DNA of 64,000 nt from Tenrec ecaudatus (GCF_050624435.1 NC_134542.1:10313497-10377496), one strand, 5' to 3'. Positions 32,985 to 43,925 are shown, counted from the stretch's first letter. The notes: generated from the letters alone by a model not told the origin. Numbers and translations: made by a program.

Positions 32985-33170
32985 TGCCAAGCCTTGGTGG
33001 TGTAGTGGACTAGACCTTCAGCTGCCAAGCACGGGGTTGGTGGTCCAAGCCCACCGGCAAGAAGAGTCTAACTGCTCCCATAAAGATGTACAGTCTTACA
33101 CAATCTAGAGAACCCTTCCGCCCTGCCCTGTAGACTCACTGTGAGCGAGAGCCAGCTGGATGGCCGTGAT
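32985..33170 (+). repeat. AfroSINE
   Basis: CCAAGCCTTGGTGGTGTAGTGGACTAGACCTTCAGCTGCC...GTTGGTGGTCCAAGCCCACCGGC head and CCTTCCGCCCTGCCCTGTAGACTCACTGTGAG tail. Confidence 0.85.
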
Positions 33171-33810
33171 TTGGTGAGTCTGAATTTCAGAATTGGAAGG
33201 AGGTCTTCACTGGCTTCATCCACCACTTGCCTTCTTAAACACTGTTGTTGTCTTTGGCCCCCAGAGTTTTATTTCAAGAATAACACCTTTATCTTGCACC
33301 TCCAGGGAGAAAGCCATACAACATGAATCTGGGAGTCAGTGAGGTATAGACTCAGATTTGCAATCGGCTTATTTAAACCAGTCCTAAATGAAATCCCCAC
33401 CCCATGTTTGCCAGGTGGTTGTGCTCCTGTGGTTTGCATGCGGCTGTGATGCTGGATGGTACCAGCATGGGCACCTGCTGGACAGGCTTTGTCAGACTAC
33501 CAAGATGGGCTGGAAAGGGGGACCTGGACATGTATGTCCGATCAAATAGTGGCCAGGGAACACCTTCTGAATAGCAGCGTAACATTGCCTGATATAGGGT
33601 CAGATGACGAAGCCTCAGATGGGAAGACCTTTAAAATATCACTCTGGGCCTTTGTGCATTTCATTATAATATTTTTACTTTGTCTTTTCAAGCTTCCCTT
33701 TGCAATTTTCTATTGAGCTCTTTGATATTTGCCTTTGCTTCTCCACAATTCAGAGCACATTTCTGGTTTCTTCTGACAGCCACTTAGATCGTTTCCTTCT
33801 TTCCTCTGTG
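33171..33810. other. No recognisable feature
   Basis: No repeat or exon recognised. Confidence 0.35.
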
Positions 33811-34315
33811 GTAGTTACATAATCTCATATCAACTTGAGGATACCAAGAGTGGAGGGTGGAGTCTAGCCTGTCAATCTGGTCACAGCCTGATGACCCCTC
33901 CATGTGGGCATGGCTTTCTCATGAGGATTCTTGGAATTTCCTCTCTTTCTCCCTGGAGGCAGGCCACACACACACACTCTCTCTCTCTGCTTCACCTCCT
34001 TGTTGACAATTCACATGGAGCTATGCTGATGGCAACCCGAGCCCTGGAGATGCATCCACCACCACTGGATCCACAGGACTTTCCAGCACCGGCCTGTGAT
34101 CTTCCTGCATTTGGCATCATTACATGAGTTGTGTGAGTCTGAAGAAAGATTTTTGGACTAATATTGGACTTATGGGCTAATATTAGGCTTATGGGCTTGA
34201 TCTGGACTGGGCTGCATGTTTTCTTAATGTGCAATGGCTCTTTGATATCAAGCTCTGTCTTACACACATATGCATGTCTCTGGATTTGTTTCTCTCGGCA
34301 ACCCAGTCTAACACA
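33811..34315 (-). repeat. LTR-like repeat, family A, near full length
   Basis: On the minus strand it runs from TGTGTTAGACTGGGTTGCC (34315) to ...GATTATGTAACTACCACA (33811), about 505 bp with TG...CA ends. Compare 51796-52296. It contains a short (CA)n/(CT)n tract near 33965-33990. Confidence 0.6.
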
Positions 34316-34324
34316 TCTGTCTTT

Positions 34325-34615
34325 TTAATAATCCTTTCTTTCTTCATGAATGATGTTCTTAATGGCATTCCGCACATAGGCATTAGCCAGCTGAAATGGG
34401 CTGTTTTGATTCAGACAATCATGTGGTCTACTATGACAATAATGCTAAGTTGAAGAAGAGGTCTTGTGGTCATTGTCAAAAAGGAAATATCAAGGCATAT
34501 CATGAGGTCTAGAACACCCATATACCTACAAGGAAAACCAGCTAATATCATTGTTCTTCAAATTTATGTAGCACGAACTAATACCAAAGATAAAGCAAAG
34601 GGTTTTTTGTTTGTT
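34325..34615 (+). repeat. RTE LINE, endonuclease-domain fragment
   Basis: GGCATTAGCCAGCTGAAATGGGCTG...TTCAGACAATCATGTGGTCTACTATGACAATAATGC...GTTCTTCAAATTTATG matches the 5' endonuclease region of afrotherian RTE, a part absent from the other copies here. Confidence 0.65.
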
Positions 34616-34667
34616 TCACCATGTTCTGTAGTTTGAAATTTCAAAAGAATCTAAAGGAGCTATATGT

Positions 34668-34920
34668 TTGACCTGACTACTGTAACAAATCACAAAACAC
34701 TCAAGACATACATATTTATTATTTGACAATTTTGTGAGTCAGAAGCCCAATCGGTGTCATGGGCTCAGACCAGTGTGCTGATGAGGCTACATTCCTTTCT
34801 GGAGATGTTTCCAGAGGTTCCCTCTTTTTCATCTTCAAAGTCATCAACAGTGAGTTAAGTACTTCTTGTATTACCTTTTCTTTGCTGCCCTCCTCCGATT
34901 TTAAAGGACCTTGTGGTTAC
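34668..34920 (+). repeat. Ancient ERVL/MaLR-type LTR relic
   Basis: CTGACTACTGTAACAAATCACAAAACACTC...AATTTTGTGAGTCAGAAGCCCAATCGGTGTCATGGGC...TTCCTTTCTGGAGATG...TTTAAAGGACCTTGTGGTTACG follows a well-known old eutherian LTR sequence in order. Confidence 0.55.
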
Positions 34921-34923
34921 GTT

Positions 34924-35065
34924 TAGGAACCCTGGTGGTGGTAAAGGAGTTTAGCCACCGGACTGCTACCTGCCTTGCCCTCTACAGAAGGAGAACGCCT
35001 TTCCCTTGCAGAGGCGTAGTGTATTCAAATGGTCATTCTTAACCTCTGCACGACCAGGTCTCTGA
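34924..35065 (+). repeat. AfroSINE, 3'-truncated
   Basis: AGGAACCCTGGTGGTGGTAAAGGAGTTTAGCCACCGGACTGC head is clear; the B-box region is lost. Confidence 0.65.
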
Positions 35066-36039
35066 ATGAGGGCTACTTGTATCAGCCCCCCAATAAACTC
35101 GTGGTGGATGTGTAAGGTGAGCAGGCCTCAATCTCTGTGGTCTTAAGCAATGGGAATTGTGAGGTTATTTGTTGCTGTGACATTACCTGGGCAGTGCTAC
35201 CTGACAGCCAGCTTCAGGGTTGAAATGGAAGATATGTTGGCCTGTTGATAGTTTGGGAACGTTTCTAACAAGTCCTACAGAGATCTCTTTTTGTTATAGA
35301 CTTCCAAAGGCTTTATCACGGGCTAACAATGTAAGAGGACATTGAACTTTTGCCTACACACCCAGCACTGTACCATGCCTGCACAATGCAAATCCCATTA
35401 CATTTTAATTACGCTTCCCCGTGAGCTTTCTGAAGTCCCCTCATATTCTTGAATATGTTGGTATCAAAATAAGTTTGTAGGACGGGAGAAAGGGGACTGC
35501 TACCAACCACGTTTCTCTAGGCCCCGTGGACCAGTTCCAGGTGAGAACAAGTATTATGGCCTGCAGTCTCTTGGTCTAGGCACAGTGCGAAATAGGAATT
35601 GCTTTCATCATAGGGTTGATTCACAAATTTCCTATTTCACAATTTCACCTTTAACTCTCACAAATTTGGTGCACATTCACTTCCCCGCTTTTAAAATTTT
35701 ATTCTTTGATTTCCCTGTTTCTCTCTCTCAGGATTGAAAATACTACCAATTTATATCTAACTTCTATTTCTAGTATAGACTGCACATTGTGACATAATGC
35801 GCACTCACGTACATGTACAAAATAACTCTATAGGGTTGTCCCACCAATCCCCAAATATCCTACTTTACACTAGTTTAAGGGATTTTCAGAGCTTAGTCCC
35901 ACTCTGCAATGCCAAGAAGACACCGGGAGCACATGGAATACTGGGGAGTGCAGCAACAGAGAGAACTTACTGAATCCTCTTCCAGACACCTCAGACACCC
36001 TGGGACAGAGTAAGACCAAGTGCCCACCCTCAAAAGTGA
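35066..36039. other. No recognisable feature
   Basis: No gene or repeat recognised over nearly 1 kb. Confidence 0.35.
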
Positions 36040-36215
36040 GTTATACGTGGGCTGCTAAGTGCAAGATCAGCAGTTTGAAACCGCCAAAGATAGGCTTTGT
36101 ACTCCCATAAAGAATTAGTCTTGGAAACTCACAGGGGCCGTTCTACCCTGTCCTCTAGCGTCCTTACTAGATGGAATGGAATTGATGGCACTGAGCTTGG
36201 CTGTTGGTTTGGGGC
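36040..36215 (+). repeat. AfroSINE
   Basis: GTGCAAGATCAGCAGTTTGAAACCGCC head and CTTGGAAACTCACAGGGGCCGTTCTACCCTGTCC tail, first of three same-strand copies in 620 bp. Confidence 0.8.
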
Positions 36216-36229
36216 ATGCGCTCTTTAAG

Positions 36230-36400
36230 GATAGGAGCTCTGGTGGCGCAGCAGTTTAAGCACTGGGATGCTAACCTCAAGGTCAGTTGTTTAAACCCCT
36301 GCTTTGGAGAAAGATGAAGCTGCCTGCTTTCTACACAGATTGACAGCCTAGGTAATTCTCAACAGCTTTTGACATGATGGCCAGGCGCCCTGTAGTGTCT
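36230..36400 (+). repeat. AfroSINE
   Basis: AGGAGCTCTGGTGGCGCAGCAGTTTAAGCACTGGGATGCTAACCTCAAGGTCAGTTGTTTAAACCCC is an almost canonical head; the tail is degraded. Confidence 0.8.
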
Positions 36401-36469
36401 TAAAATAGTTCCTCCCAAATGAGAAATTTACCCTATGAAATATGCCTTTGAAATATCATGAGCTATTCG

Positions 36470-36650
36470 CTCTGTGAGGAGCCAGGATGGAGTGGTTATG
36501 GAGTGGTTATGCATTGGACTGCCAGCTTCAAGGTCAATAGTTGGAAACTACCAGCCACTCCAAGGGAGAGACATTGGGCTTGCCACCCCTACGGGGTCAC
36601 TGTGCATCAGCACCGACTCTATGGCAGTGAGATGTGGTTTGTGATTTGGT
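36470..36650 (+). repeat. AfroSINE
   Basis: GAGGAGCCAGGATGGAGTGGTTATG...CTGCCAGCTTCAAGGTCAATAGTTGGAAACTACCAGCCACTCC and CTACGGGGTCACTGTGCATCAGCACCGACTCTATGGCAGTG. Confidence 0.85.
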
Positions 36651-36754
36651 TTGGCAGTGATTTATGTTGTTTGTTTTTTCCTTCTTGCTGTTAGAAAAAT
36701 CGGAGCCCAAAGGCCATAAACTTCCAGAACTAGAAATGATGTTGGTAAAGGTCA

Positions 36755-36885
36755 CTTTGCTCAACTTCACAGGAACTTGAGTAAAGAAAAGTTAGAGTAA
36801 TTACCCTAAATTATACAAGGTTTTACAGATAGGGCCAAGGATGAACCCCTGATCCCCTGATTCTTATACTTTTGACTGCATTTGG
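36755..36885 (+). repeat. MIR-like relic
   Basis: CAGGAACTTGAGTAAAGAAAAGTTAGAGTAATTACCCTAAATTATACAAGG...GATGAACCCCTGATCCCCTGATTC follows the MIR 3' half in weak form. Confidence 0.4.
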
Positions 36886-37189
36886 GCCCATTTTAAATAA
36901 TAATAAAGCCCAAGCTACAGCTGGAATTTCATGGGATTTGCTGATTCAGCAGAACTTGTCTAAATGCCTTTTTTCCTTAATGAAAAATAATTCCATAATT
37001 AATTTCTCATGCCTTCACATTTCTTTGGGCTGCCAGAAATTCCAGAAGCAAATTTAAAGCTCAATTATAACAGCAATGTTGGGCTTATGACCTAAATGTT
37101 TCCTGTCTTTAACCCTGATATTGATCTCTCTTTGTAATTTCTATTTTTCTTCACGCAGAGTTTTAATTTATTTTTGAGTATGTTTTTCT

Positions 37190-37262
37190 ATACGGTGTTT
37201 GATTCTGTTGTGCCTAGGCTCTCTATAAGTTGAAACTGACTGAGTGGCACCTAACAAAACCA
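37190..37262 (+). repeat. RTE LINE 3' tail
   Basis: TTTGATTCTGTTGTGCCTAGGCTCTCTATAAGTTGAAACTGACTGAGTGGCACCTAACAAAACC, the minimal 3' tail. Confidence 0.7.
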
Positions 37263-37522
37263 GCATACATTGTTCTATTATCTATCACAAGTTCTAGTGC
37301 AACGAGATGGAACTATCCAGAATTAATCAGATCAGCTATCACTAATTTTCTGTGAAATGTGTTGTACTAGAGTAATTTTTCTGAGTATGAGCGACATTGA
37401 ATTTGTCTAGAAAATTGAAATCCATGTAAATCAATGGCTCTTTCACTGTAAACTAGACAGATTTTCTTCAGTGAGAGATTGTATCTAAAAATTATAATTC
37501 TTTTCTAAAATAATTATTAGTG

Positions 37523-37530
37523 CATTAGAG
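37523..37530. repeat. Left target-site duplication of SPIN
   Basis: CATTAGAG, identical to 37728-37735. Confidence 0.95.
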
Positions 37531-37727
37531 CAGCGGTTCTCAATCTGTGGGTCATGACCTCTTTGGGGAGTCGAACGACCCTTTCACGGGGGTCACCAGA
37601 TTCATAACGGTAGCAAAATGACAGTGATGAAGTAGCAACAAAAATAATTTTATGGTTGGGGGGGTGTCACCACAACATGAGGAGCTGTATTAAAGGGTGG
37701 AGGCCTTAGGATGGTTGAAAACTGCTG
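37531..37727 (+). mobile_element. SPIN non-autonomous hAT transposon, 197 bp, with perfect target duplication
   Basis: CAGCGGTTCTCAATCTGTGGG at the left end and GGATGGTTGAAAACTGCTG at the right end form the terminal inverted repeats. Between them lie TTCACGGGGGTCACC and AATTTTATGGTTGGG. The perfect 8-bp duplication CATTAGAG flanks it. No open frame, so it depended on SPIN transposase in trans. It lies in the putative intron. Confidence 0.96.
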
Positions 37728-37735
37728 CATTAGAG
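37728..37735. repeat. Right target-site duplication of SPIN
   Basis: CATTAGAG, partner of 37523-37530. Confidence 0.95.
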
Positions 37736-37879
37736 TAAAACCAAGTGTTTGAGAGCAAATATTTCATTAAACACAGTGACAAAGTAGTAAGGGCTATCTT
37801 TATCAATTGTTCATTAAGCATGATGTTACACCTGATTTTTAAACACATGTCCATATATTGTGAGTATCATTGATGGGTC

Positions 37880-38062
37880 TGAAGGGTTGCCAGTGTGGCT
37901 CGGTGGCTTGCACTCCTGTTGCCTCTATAGGACAAAGTGGAACTGACCTACAGGAGGTTCAGGGAGCAGCTAGCCAGGTCTTTGTGCCGCGGAGCAGCTG
38001 TGGGTCCAAGCTGCTGACATTTTGGTTCGCAGCTGATTCTTCACCACTGTGCCGTTAGGACG
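37880..38062 (-). repeat. AfroSINE
   Basis: Minus-strand copy: GTTGCCTCTATAGGACAAAGTGGAACTGACC, then GGTCCAAGCTGCTGACATTTTGGTTCGCAGCTG and ACCACTGTGCCG at the head. Confidence 0.75.
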
Positions 38063-38737
38063 CTTTGTGTCCAGGGCACTGCTTCCCACAAAGTCCAACT
38101 CTGCAGTGCAGTGTACTTTTCTCGGCTATTAAAAATCGTCCCATAAAATTGTAGAACATTTCAAATATTTTCAGATTGCTTCCAAAGATACAAGCAGAAT
38201 TGAGCTTTTTCTCTGTTTCTATTTCAGAATTGACATGTCAAAAAAATACAGGAATTGCATTCTCTTCTGAAAATTTATAATTTCGAGCATAATAGGAATA
38301 TGATAACTAACTTGAAAAGCCGTGTCTCTGAATTGACTTACCTGCTCATTTACCATTTTAGTGGCCTATTCTTCCACTTAATTTGTGGATAAATAAATGA
38401 AAGAATCCTTCTGGGTAATTCAGCCCAACACTAAAATGCCAATCAAAAATAAATAGAGAACCAACTGAAATAAATTTTACTAAGTGATGTCTTGGCCCTG
38501 TATAATGGGTTTCTTGCTGACTCATGCACTCAATTAAACCTGAGCCTTTTAATTTTTGTTTTCATTTTGACTGAATCAACAGCACTTCAAAACAGCAACT
38601 TAAATGATGCGTGCGCTCCATTTATGTCACTAGCAACTAGCCACTGATATGACCTGGCATTCTGTTGAAGACCATTTTTTGGTCTTTGTCTCTTGTAATG
38701 GTGGCAGAAAGGCATGAGAGGGCAATGTGATGGCATC
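38063..38737. other. No recognisable feature
   Basis: AT-rich, nothing recognised. Confidence 0.35.
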
Positions 38738-38965
38738 ATTGGATGAGCCCTGTTGGCACAGAGGTTTAAGTGCTCAGTTGCCAGCCCAAAGGATGCTGTT
38801 TCAGACCCACCAGCTGCTCCGTAGCAGAAAGATGAGGCACTCTGCTTCTGTAAAGGTTTATAGCCTTGGAAACCTATGGGGAGGTTCTACTGTACTCTAC
38901 GGGGTTGCTGCGAGTCAGAGTCAACTCCACAGCCATGGGCTTGGATATGGTCTTGAACTCTGTAA
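38738..38965 (+). repeat. AfroSINE, full length
   Basis: GGATGAGCCCTGTTGGCACAGAGGTTTAAGTGCTCAG...CTTGGAAACCTATGGGGAGGTTCTACTGTACTCTACGGGGTTGCTGCGAGTCAGAGTCAACTCC. Confidence 0.9.
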
Positions 38966-39202
38966 TTTAGAAAATGAACTGCAGTTTATCACACAAATCC
39001 CTATAAAACAAATATCTAAGGAGGAAGCGCGCTATCTGGAGAACAGAAAGCTGGCACCACAACTCAGGCCCTGTAGCTCATACCTGAGATATTTTCCACG
39101 AATGAATAAGAGCATATATATTGAGGAAGGTAGAAAAGGTGACGATCTAATCCACATTTTAAACTTGAAGATAATATGGGACTCAAGTGGATGATTGAAC
39201 CA

Positions 39203-39400
39203 AGGAGCCCTGGTGGCTTAGTGGTCATGCCAATTGGGCTGCTAACCCACCAGCTGCTTGAAAGAGAGAACTATTAGGTTTTCTACTCTGTAAAGAGTTA
39301 CAGTCTTGGAAACCCACAGGGGCAGTTCTATCCTATTCTGTAAGGTCGGGTCACTATGAGTCGGAATCGACTCGATAGCTGGGAGTTGAAATCGATGGTT
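39203..39400 (+). repeat. AfroSINE, full length
   Basis: AAGGAGCCCTGGTGGCTTAGTGGTCATG head and GGTCGGGTCACTATGAGTCGGAATCGACTCGATAGC tail, one of the least diverged copies here. Confidence 0.93.
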
Positions 39401-39431
39401 GAGGCACACGTTGACATAAAATCTAGTTGCC

Positions 39432-39605
39432 ACAGGAGCCTTGTTCAGTGGGTAACAGAAAGGTTGGTGACTTGAATCCTCCCAGTGGACTGGCAGGAAG
39501 AGACCTGATGGTCCTTATCTGTGAAAGATTACAGCCTAGAAACCTATAGGAGGAAGTTCTACTCTGTCACATGGGATCACTGTGGGTGGAAAACTGAATC
39601 AAGGG
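39432..39605 (+). repeat. AfroSINE
   Basis: CAGGAGCCTTGTTCAGTGGGTAACAGAAAGGTTGGTGACTTGAATCCTCCC and CCTAGAAACCTATAGGAGGAAGTTCTACTCTGTCACATGGGATCACTGTGGG. Confidence 0.85.
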
Positions 39606-40362
39606 GCCCCTAACACCTATAACATTGATAGTTGGGAATGGGGAAGGCAAGGGGCAGGGGGAGAGTTACTTGCTTTCCTTGGAAGGAATAAAACCCACTG
39701 CTGTGAATGACGTCTCTGTCATGTGAGCGTCATCGGAACCTGGAAAAATGGTGAGCCAAGTAAATTCACAACAATGAAGGCTTAGTGTATTAACATCGTG
39801 TGAAATATGAATATGTTTTGTTGGGGAATTGATCTGTACAAATAATAAAAATGATGAAAATCAGTTCATTTTACCAGTATTAAAAAAATAAGTATGCCTC
39901 GTAATGAACAAATCATCAGGGAAGTGTTGATTGGATTGGGAGAGCCATTCAGGTGATGTATTGACCCATCTGTTCGGTTACAGAGATTCCACGTCCCTCT
40001 CAGGATCACACAAGTATCTGAAGGTCCCATAGAAGGGAAAGGAGAGATAGGCTAACCCCTAGTCTTTCGTCGTGGTTGGATCCAGTTACTCACTGACATG
40101 CAGCCTCTCTGCTCACTGCAAAAGTGGGACAGAAAAATCTTTATTCCAGCTGGGAGCCCAAATGCTTAATGATTCAGCTTCTCCAGGTGTAGGATAGCTA
40201 TTCCTCTGGAGTTTTCCTCCTCATGGCATTGGCTTAATAAAGTCTACGTTCTTTCTGCGGTTAGGTCTCACCGTACGCTACTCCATTTTCCTTTCATCTG
40301 TGACCTGTGAAAGTCAAGTTACAATATCAGTATGTGAGGCATGTATGTTGTAGGAGCTGTGT
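39606..40362. other. No recognisable feature
   Basis: Nothing recognised. Confidence 0.35.
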
Positions 40363-40743
40363 TAGGCTGGATTGCCTAGAGAAACAAAAACAGGGGCACA
40401 CAGACATGTTTAAGAAGGATCTTAAATCAAGAAGTAATTTTATATGAAGGAAGCACCCCAGCCCAGTCCTACTGAAGTCCTTGGCTCCATGCTAAACAGA
40501 GTCCTCTGCAGACTCACGTTGCTGCAGGCCAAATAAACAGAAAGGTGAAGGGAGAAGCAAGGAGCTCACAAGCAGGTGGATACAAAGTCACGTGGTCCCA
40601 AGGTCAGTGGGAATATGGCAGGGTACCAATAACTCCCAGGATCAGTGGCTCCCATGCAGCTGCCCCTGGAGACACAGACATAGAATCCAAGCAACCAGGA
40701 AGCAAAGGGAGAAAGGACAGAGAGGAAGATGTCTTTGATCCCT
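40363..40743 (+). repeat. LTR-like repeat, family A, 3'-truncated
   Basis: GTGTTAGGCTGGATTGCCTAGAGAAACAAAAACAGGGGCACACAGACATG is the 5' start also seen at 51796. The 3' part is cut off by an L1 copy at 40744. Confidence 0.55.
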
Positions 40744-40918
40744 GATACTTGATCCCTTGGGTGCCTTGTGATCTCACAGGTTGGTGTGCTTCTTCCATGT
40801 GGGCTTTGTTGTTTCTCAGGTAGATGTCCATGTGTTTATCTTCCAGCCTATAAGACCCCAGATTCTATATCTTTTGACAGCCAGGCACCATCAGCTTTCT
40901 TCACCGCATTTGCTTGCA
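40744..40918 (-). repeat. L1-type 3' segment, inverted part
   Basis: The reverse complement of GGTGTGCTTCTTCCATGTGGGCTTTGTTG...CCTATAAGACCCCAGATTC...CTTCTTCACCGCATTTGC corresponds to 24240-24390 and 25850-25985, upstream blocks of the same L1 3' unit that continues in forward orientation from 40919. Confidence 0.8.
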
Positions 40919-41459
40919 GAAGGGCCACGGGGAGGAGACAAGCCAGTCAGGGTGCAGTGTAGGAATGATGAAACATACAATTTCCCTCTAGTTCTTGAAT
41001 GTTTCCTTCCCCCCACTATCAAGATCCCAATTCTACCTTACAAATCTGCATGGACCAGAGGATGTACACTGGTACAGATAGGAACTGGAAACACAGGGAA
41101 TCCAGGATAGATGATCCCTTCAGGACCAGTGGTGAGAGTAGTGATACCAGGAGTGGGGAGGGAATAGATTACAAGGATCTACATATAACCTCCACCCTGG
41201 GGGAGGGACAGTGGAGAAGACAGGTGAAGGGAGACGTTGGATGGTATATGATATGACAAAATAATAATAATTTATAAATTATCAATGATTCATGAGGGAG
41301 AGCAGGGATAAGGGAGGGAGAGAAAAATGAGGAGTTGATACCAAGGGCTCAAGTAGAAAGCAAATGTTTTGAAAATGATGAAGGAAACAAATGTACAAAA
41401 GTGCTTGATACAATGGACGGATTGTGATAAAATCCCCCAATATAATGATTTAAAAAAAC

Positions 41460-41460
<1 letters not shown>
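40919..41460 (+). repeat. L1-type 3' end, forward part
   Basis: Parallels 26110-26682: GGGAGGAGACAAGCCAGTCAGGGTGCAGT...ACAAATCTGCATGGACCAGAGGATGTACACTGG...CAAGGGCTCAAGTAGAAAGCAAATG...CCCCCAATATAATGATTT. Confidence 0.85.

Positions 41461-41463
<3 letters not shown>

Positions 41464-41501
<38 letters not shown>
41464..41501. repeat. (AG)n microsatellite
   Basis: About 19 AG units directly after the A-rich tail of the L1 3' end, a common origin of microsatellites. Confidence 0.95.
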
Positions 41502-41504
<3 letters not shown>

Positions 41505-41744
41505 TCCCAGTGTCTCTCCTAAAAAAAGGTCACATCCCACGTAGGCATCATCAGGCTGTGACCTGAGTGATTGGTTGGACTCCCCCCACCCCCCATACAC
41601 TTTCATTCCAGGCACAAGTTGATGTAAAATCTAACTGCCACATGAGCCTTATTAGTGGTAAATAACTTATTCCACTGATGTCTTAGTGCTATACAACACA
41701 TAACATGGTGGGTTGAAAACTTTTGAATGGGTAGCCCCCTCTCC

Positions 41745-41930
41745 CCCCCACAAACAACAACAACAACAACAACCCACTGCCATCAAGTTGATTCTGAAAG
41801 GATTTCCAAGGCTATCCATCATTCCAGGAGCAGAATGTCTTATCTTTATTCTGAAGAGCAACTAGTGGGCTTGGCCTGAAGATCTTGCAGTTAGTGGTCC
41901 AATGCTGACCTTACCAGGGCTCCCTTTTTG
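41745..41930 (-). repeat. AfroSINE with (AAC)n tail
   Basis: Begins CCACAAACAACAACAACAACAACAACCCACTGCCATCAAGTTGATTC, the reversed tail, and ends CTTACCAGGGCTCCC at the head. The (AAC)n run is presumably the SINE's simple tail. Confidence 0.85.
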
Positions 41931-42689
41931 GGTGGATGCACTAATTTCACTTAGCAAAAATGACCAAATCAGTGACCTTGCTTAAGCGTTAACCAGGATA
42001 CCATTTACCCAGGTGCAATTAAGGGAATGAGTTTAATTAACTTGGTCAGTTAGTATAATTCAAGTGAAAACATGACCTTTCCACAGCATATTTCCATTAT
42101 TGTTATTAATAATGGACAGTTGCCCAAATTTTCCAGCTTTAGGCCCATGAGTGTCTAATACAGTTATACGGAAGCATTGAGCATGTGATGAGTTTCACAT
42201 TCTAGGGAATCTATTTTTCTCTAACGTAATATATTTGCATAAAATACAAGAAAGTGCAAAATCCAGCTTTGGCAAGAGACCTGGATCCAGACTCTATGAC
42301 TCAAAAGTTGTTTCTTAGGGAAAGACAATGAATAGGAACAATGAAAATTTGCTGAAAGAATAAGAAAAGAATGCTACTAATGTTCAAGCACTGCTCCCTC
42401 TGGAATGGGCGGCTGATACAATCGAAAGTCTATGAAGCAGATGCAGGATCCAGATCCAGCAGTGGAAGTGAGCTAAGTCTGCACACTGTTAATCTGTACA
42501 TCGCGTAGACCACCTGAGGAATGGAGCCTCCCTCATTTGCCTCAAGACTGTGACCTGAATAACAGCTTGGCTGCCTCACTGAATAGTCCTTCATGGAGTT
42601 GACCACACTATGATAGATCATGTCATGGAAGAATCCTGTCCCACTCGGGTTGTGCTAGAAAGCTGAACTATCACACACACCTACTCATC
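41931..42689. other. No recognisable feature
   Basis: Nothing recognised over about 760 bp. Confidence 0.35.
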
Positions 42690-42900
42690 AAAGTTCCTGG
42701 CAATGCAAATGCTAATGTACTTAGCTGCCCACTGAAGAGTTGTTGGTTCTAGTCCACCCGGGGCCATGTTGGATGAAAACACTGGCATTCTACGTCTGAA
42801 AACTCAGTCATAGGAAACTCAAGGAGCATGTTACACTTGTGAGACATAGCCCAATCATAAGTAAGTCATAATCTACTGAATGACACCCGATTTTACTGGC
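42690..42900 (+). repeat. AfroSINE, diverged
   Basis: AAAGTTCCTGGCAATGCAAATG...CTGCCCACTGAAGAGTTGTTGGTTCTAGTCCACCCGG gives the head; the tail is weak (TCATAATCTACTGAATGACACC). Confidence 0.65.
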
Positions 42901-42984
42901 GGTCTGTGCATCAGCAAGTTGACCTTCTTTTTGTCCTGCTATTCACCAGGTCTCTGGGCGGACTGACCGTCCTTACCTCTTCAT

Positions 42985-43285
42985 TTCTCTTCACTTAATT
43001 AATTCCAATTTGTCCTTCAGGTTCCAGATTCTCAGCAGCGCTTTCCTTGAACTCCTTCACTTAGTCAAATACTATCACAGGTATCACTTCATCATAGCTG
43101 ATAAAATGTATAGTTATGTGTATCCTTATATGATTCTTTGCCTAACACCTGCCTTCCTCACTTATTGTGAGCTATTGAGGGCTGGATTCGTGTCGATCTT
43201 TGGTCTCCACTTTATCTACAGTTCCTAGTGTAGTATCTGACCTGTACTTGACTATGGAAGGTATTTGTGAGATGAATTAATGGAG
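42985..43285 (+). repeat. L2 LINE relic
   Basis: TCAGCAGCGCTTTCCTTGAACTCC...GAGCTATTGAGGGCTGGATTCGTGTCGATCTTTGGTCTCCACTTTATCTACAGTTCCTAGTGTAGTATCTGACC...GGTATTTGTGAGATGAATTAATGG follows the L2 3' end in order. Confidence 0.75.
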
Positions 43286-43589
43286 CATAAACACCATGTC
43301 TGAACCCAATTCACCTGTGAGGATAGAGGGTAGAGATGCTCATATCTTATGTTGAAGGTCAAGAAATTTAATATAAGGAAAAGAGCATGGAATGAAAGAC
43401 CCTAAAATTAATTTATTATTACTCACAAATATGCAAAAGTTTATATTATGATGAAATAATATATTTGAAAAAGTCACTTCCCAATCAGAATATATTTGAT
43501 TGATATTTGACCCCTTATCCATTGATCTTGATCTTACATATTGGTCTAGTTCTAAGGATTCTAGTCTTTCTTACATTGAATTGTAATCA
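43286..43589. other. No recognisable feature
   Basis: AT-rich. Confidence 0.35.
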
Positions 43590-43925
43590 TACTGAAGACT
43601 ACAATCCTTGATCTTCATCAGCAAGTGCTTCAATTCCTCCTCACTTTCAGCAACCAATGTTGTGTCGTCTGCATACCTCAGGTTGTTACTAAGGCTTCCC
43701 CCAATCCTGATGCCGACAGCTTATCTGATCGTTTGCTCAGCATTCAGATTGAGTAAGTGTGGTAACAGGGTACAACCTGACGCACACCTTTCCTGTTTTT
43801 ACACCACACAGTGTGCCCTTGTTCTGTTTATACAACTGCCCCTTGATCCATGCACAAGTTCCACACGAGTGCAATGAAGTGTTATGTATTCTTAGATCCC
43901 ACAATTCATGGCTTCAAGGTTATGT
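43590..43925 (-). repeat. RTE LINE, reverse-transcriptase fragment
   Basis: Reading backward, CTTGATCTTCATCAGCAAGTGCTTCAATTCC and TGTGTCGTCTGCATACCTCAGGTTG (the YADD region) appear, then GCTCAGCATTCAGATTGAGTAAG and CTGACGCACACCTTTCC, all RTE landmarks on the minus strand. Confidence 0.8.
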
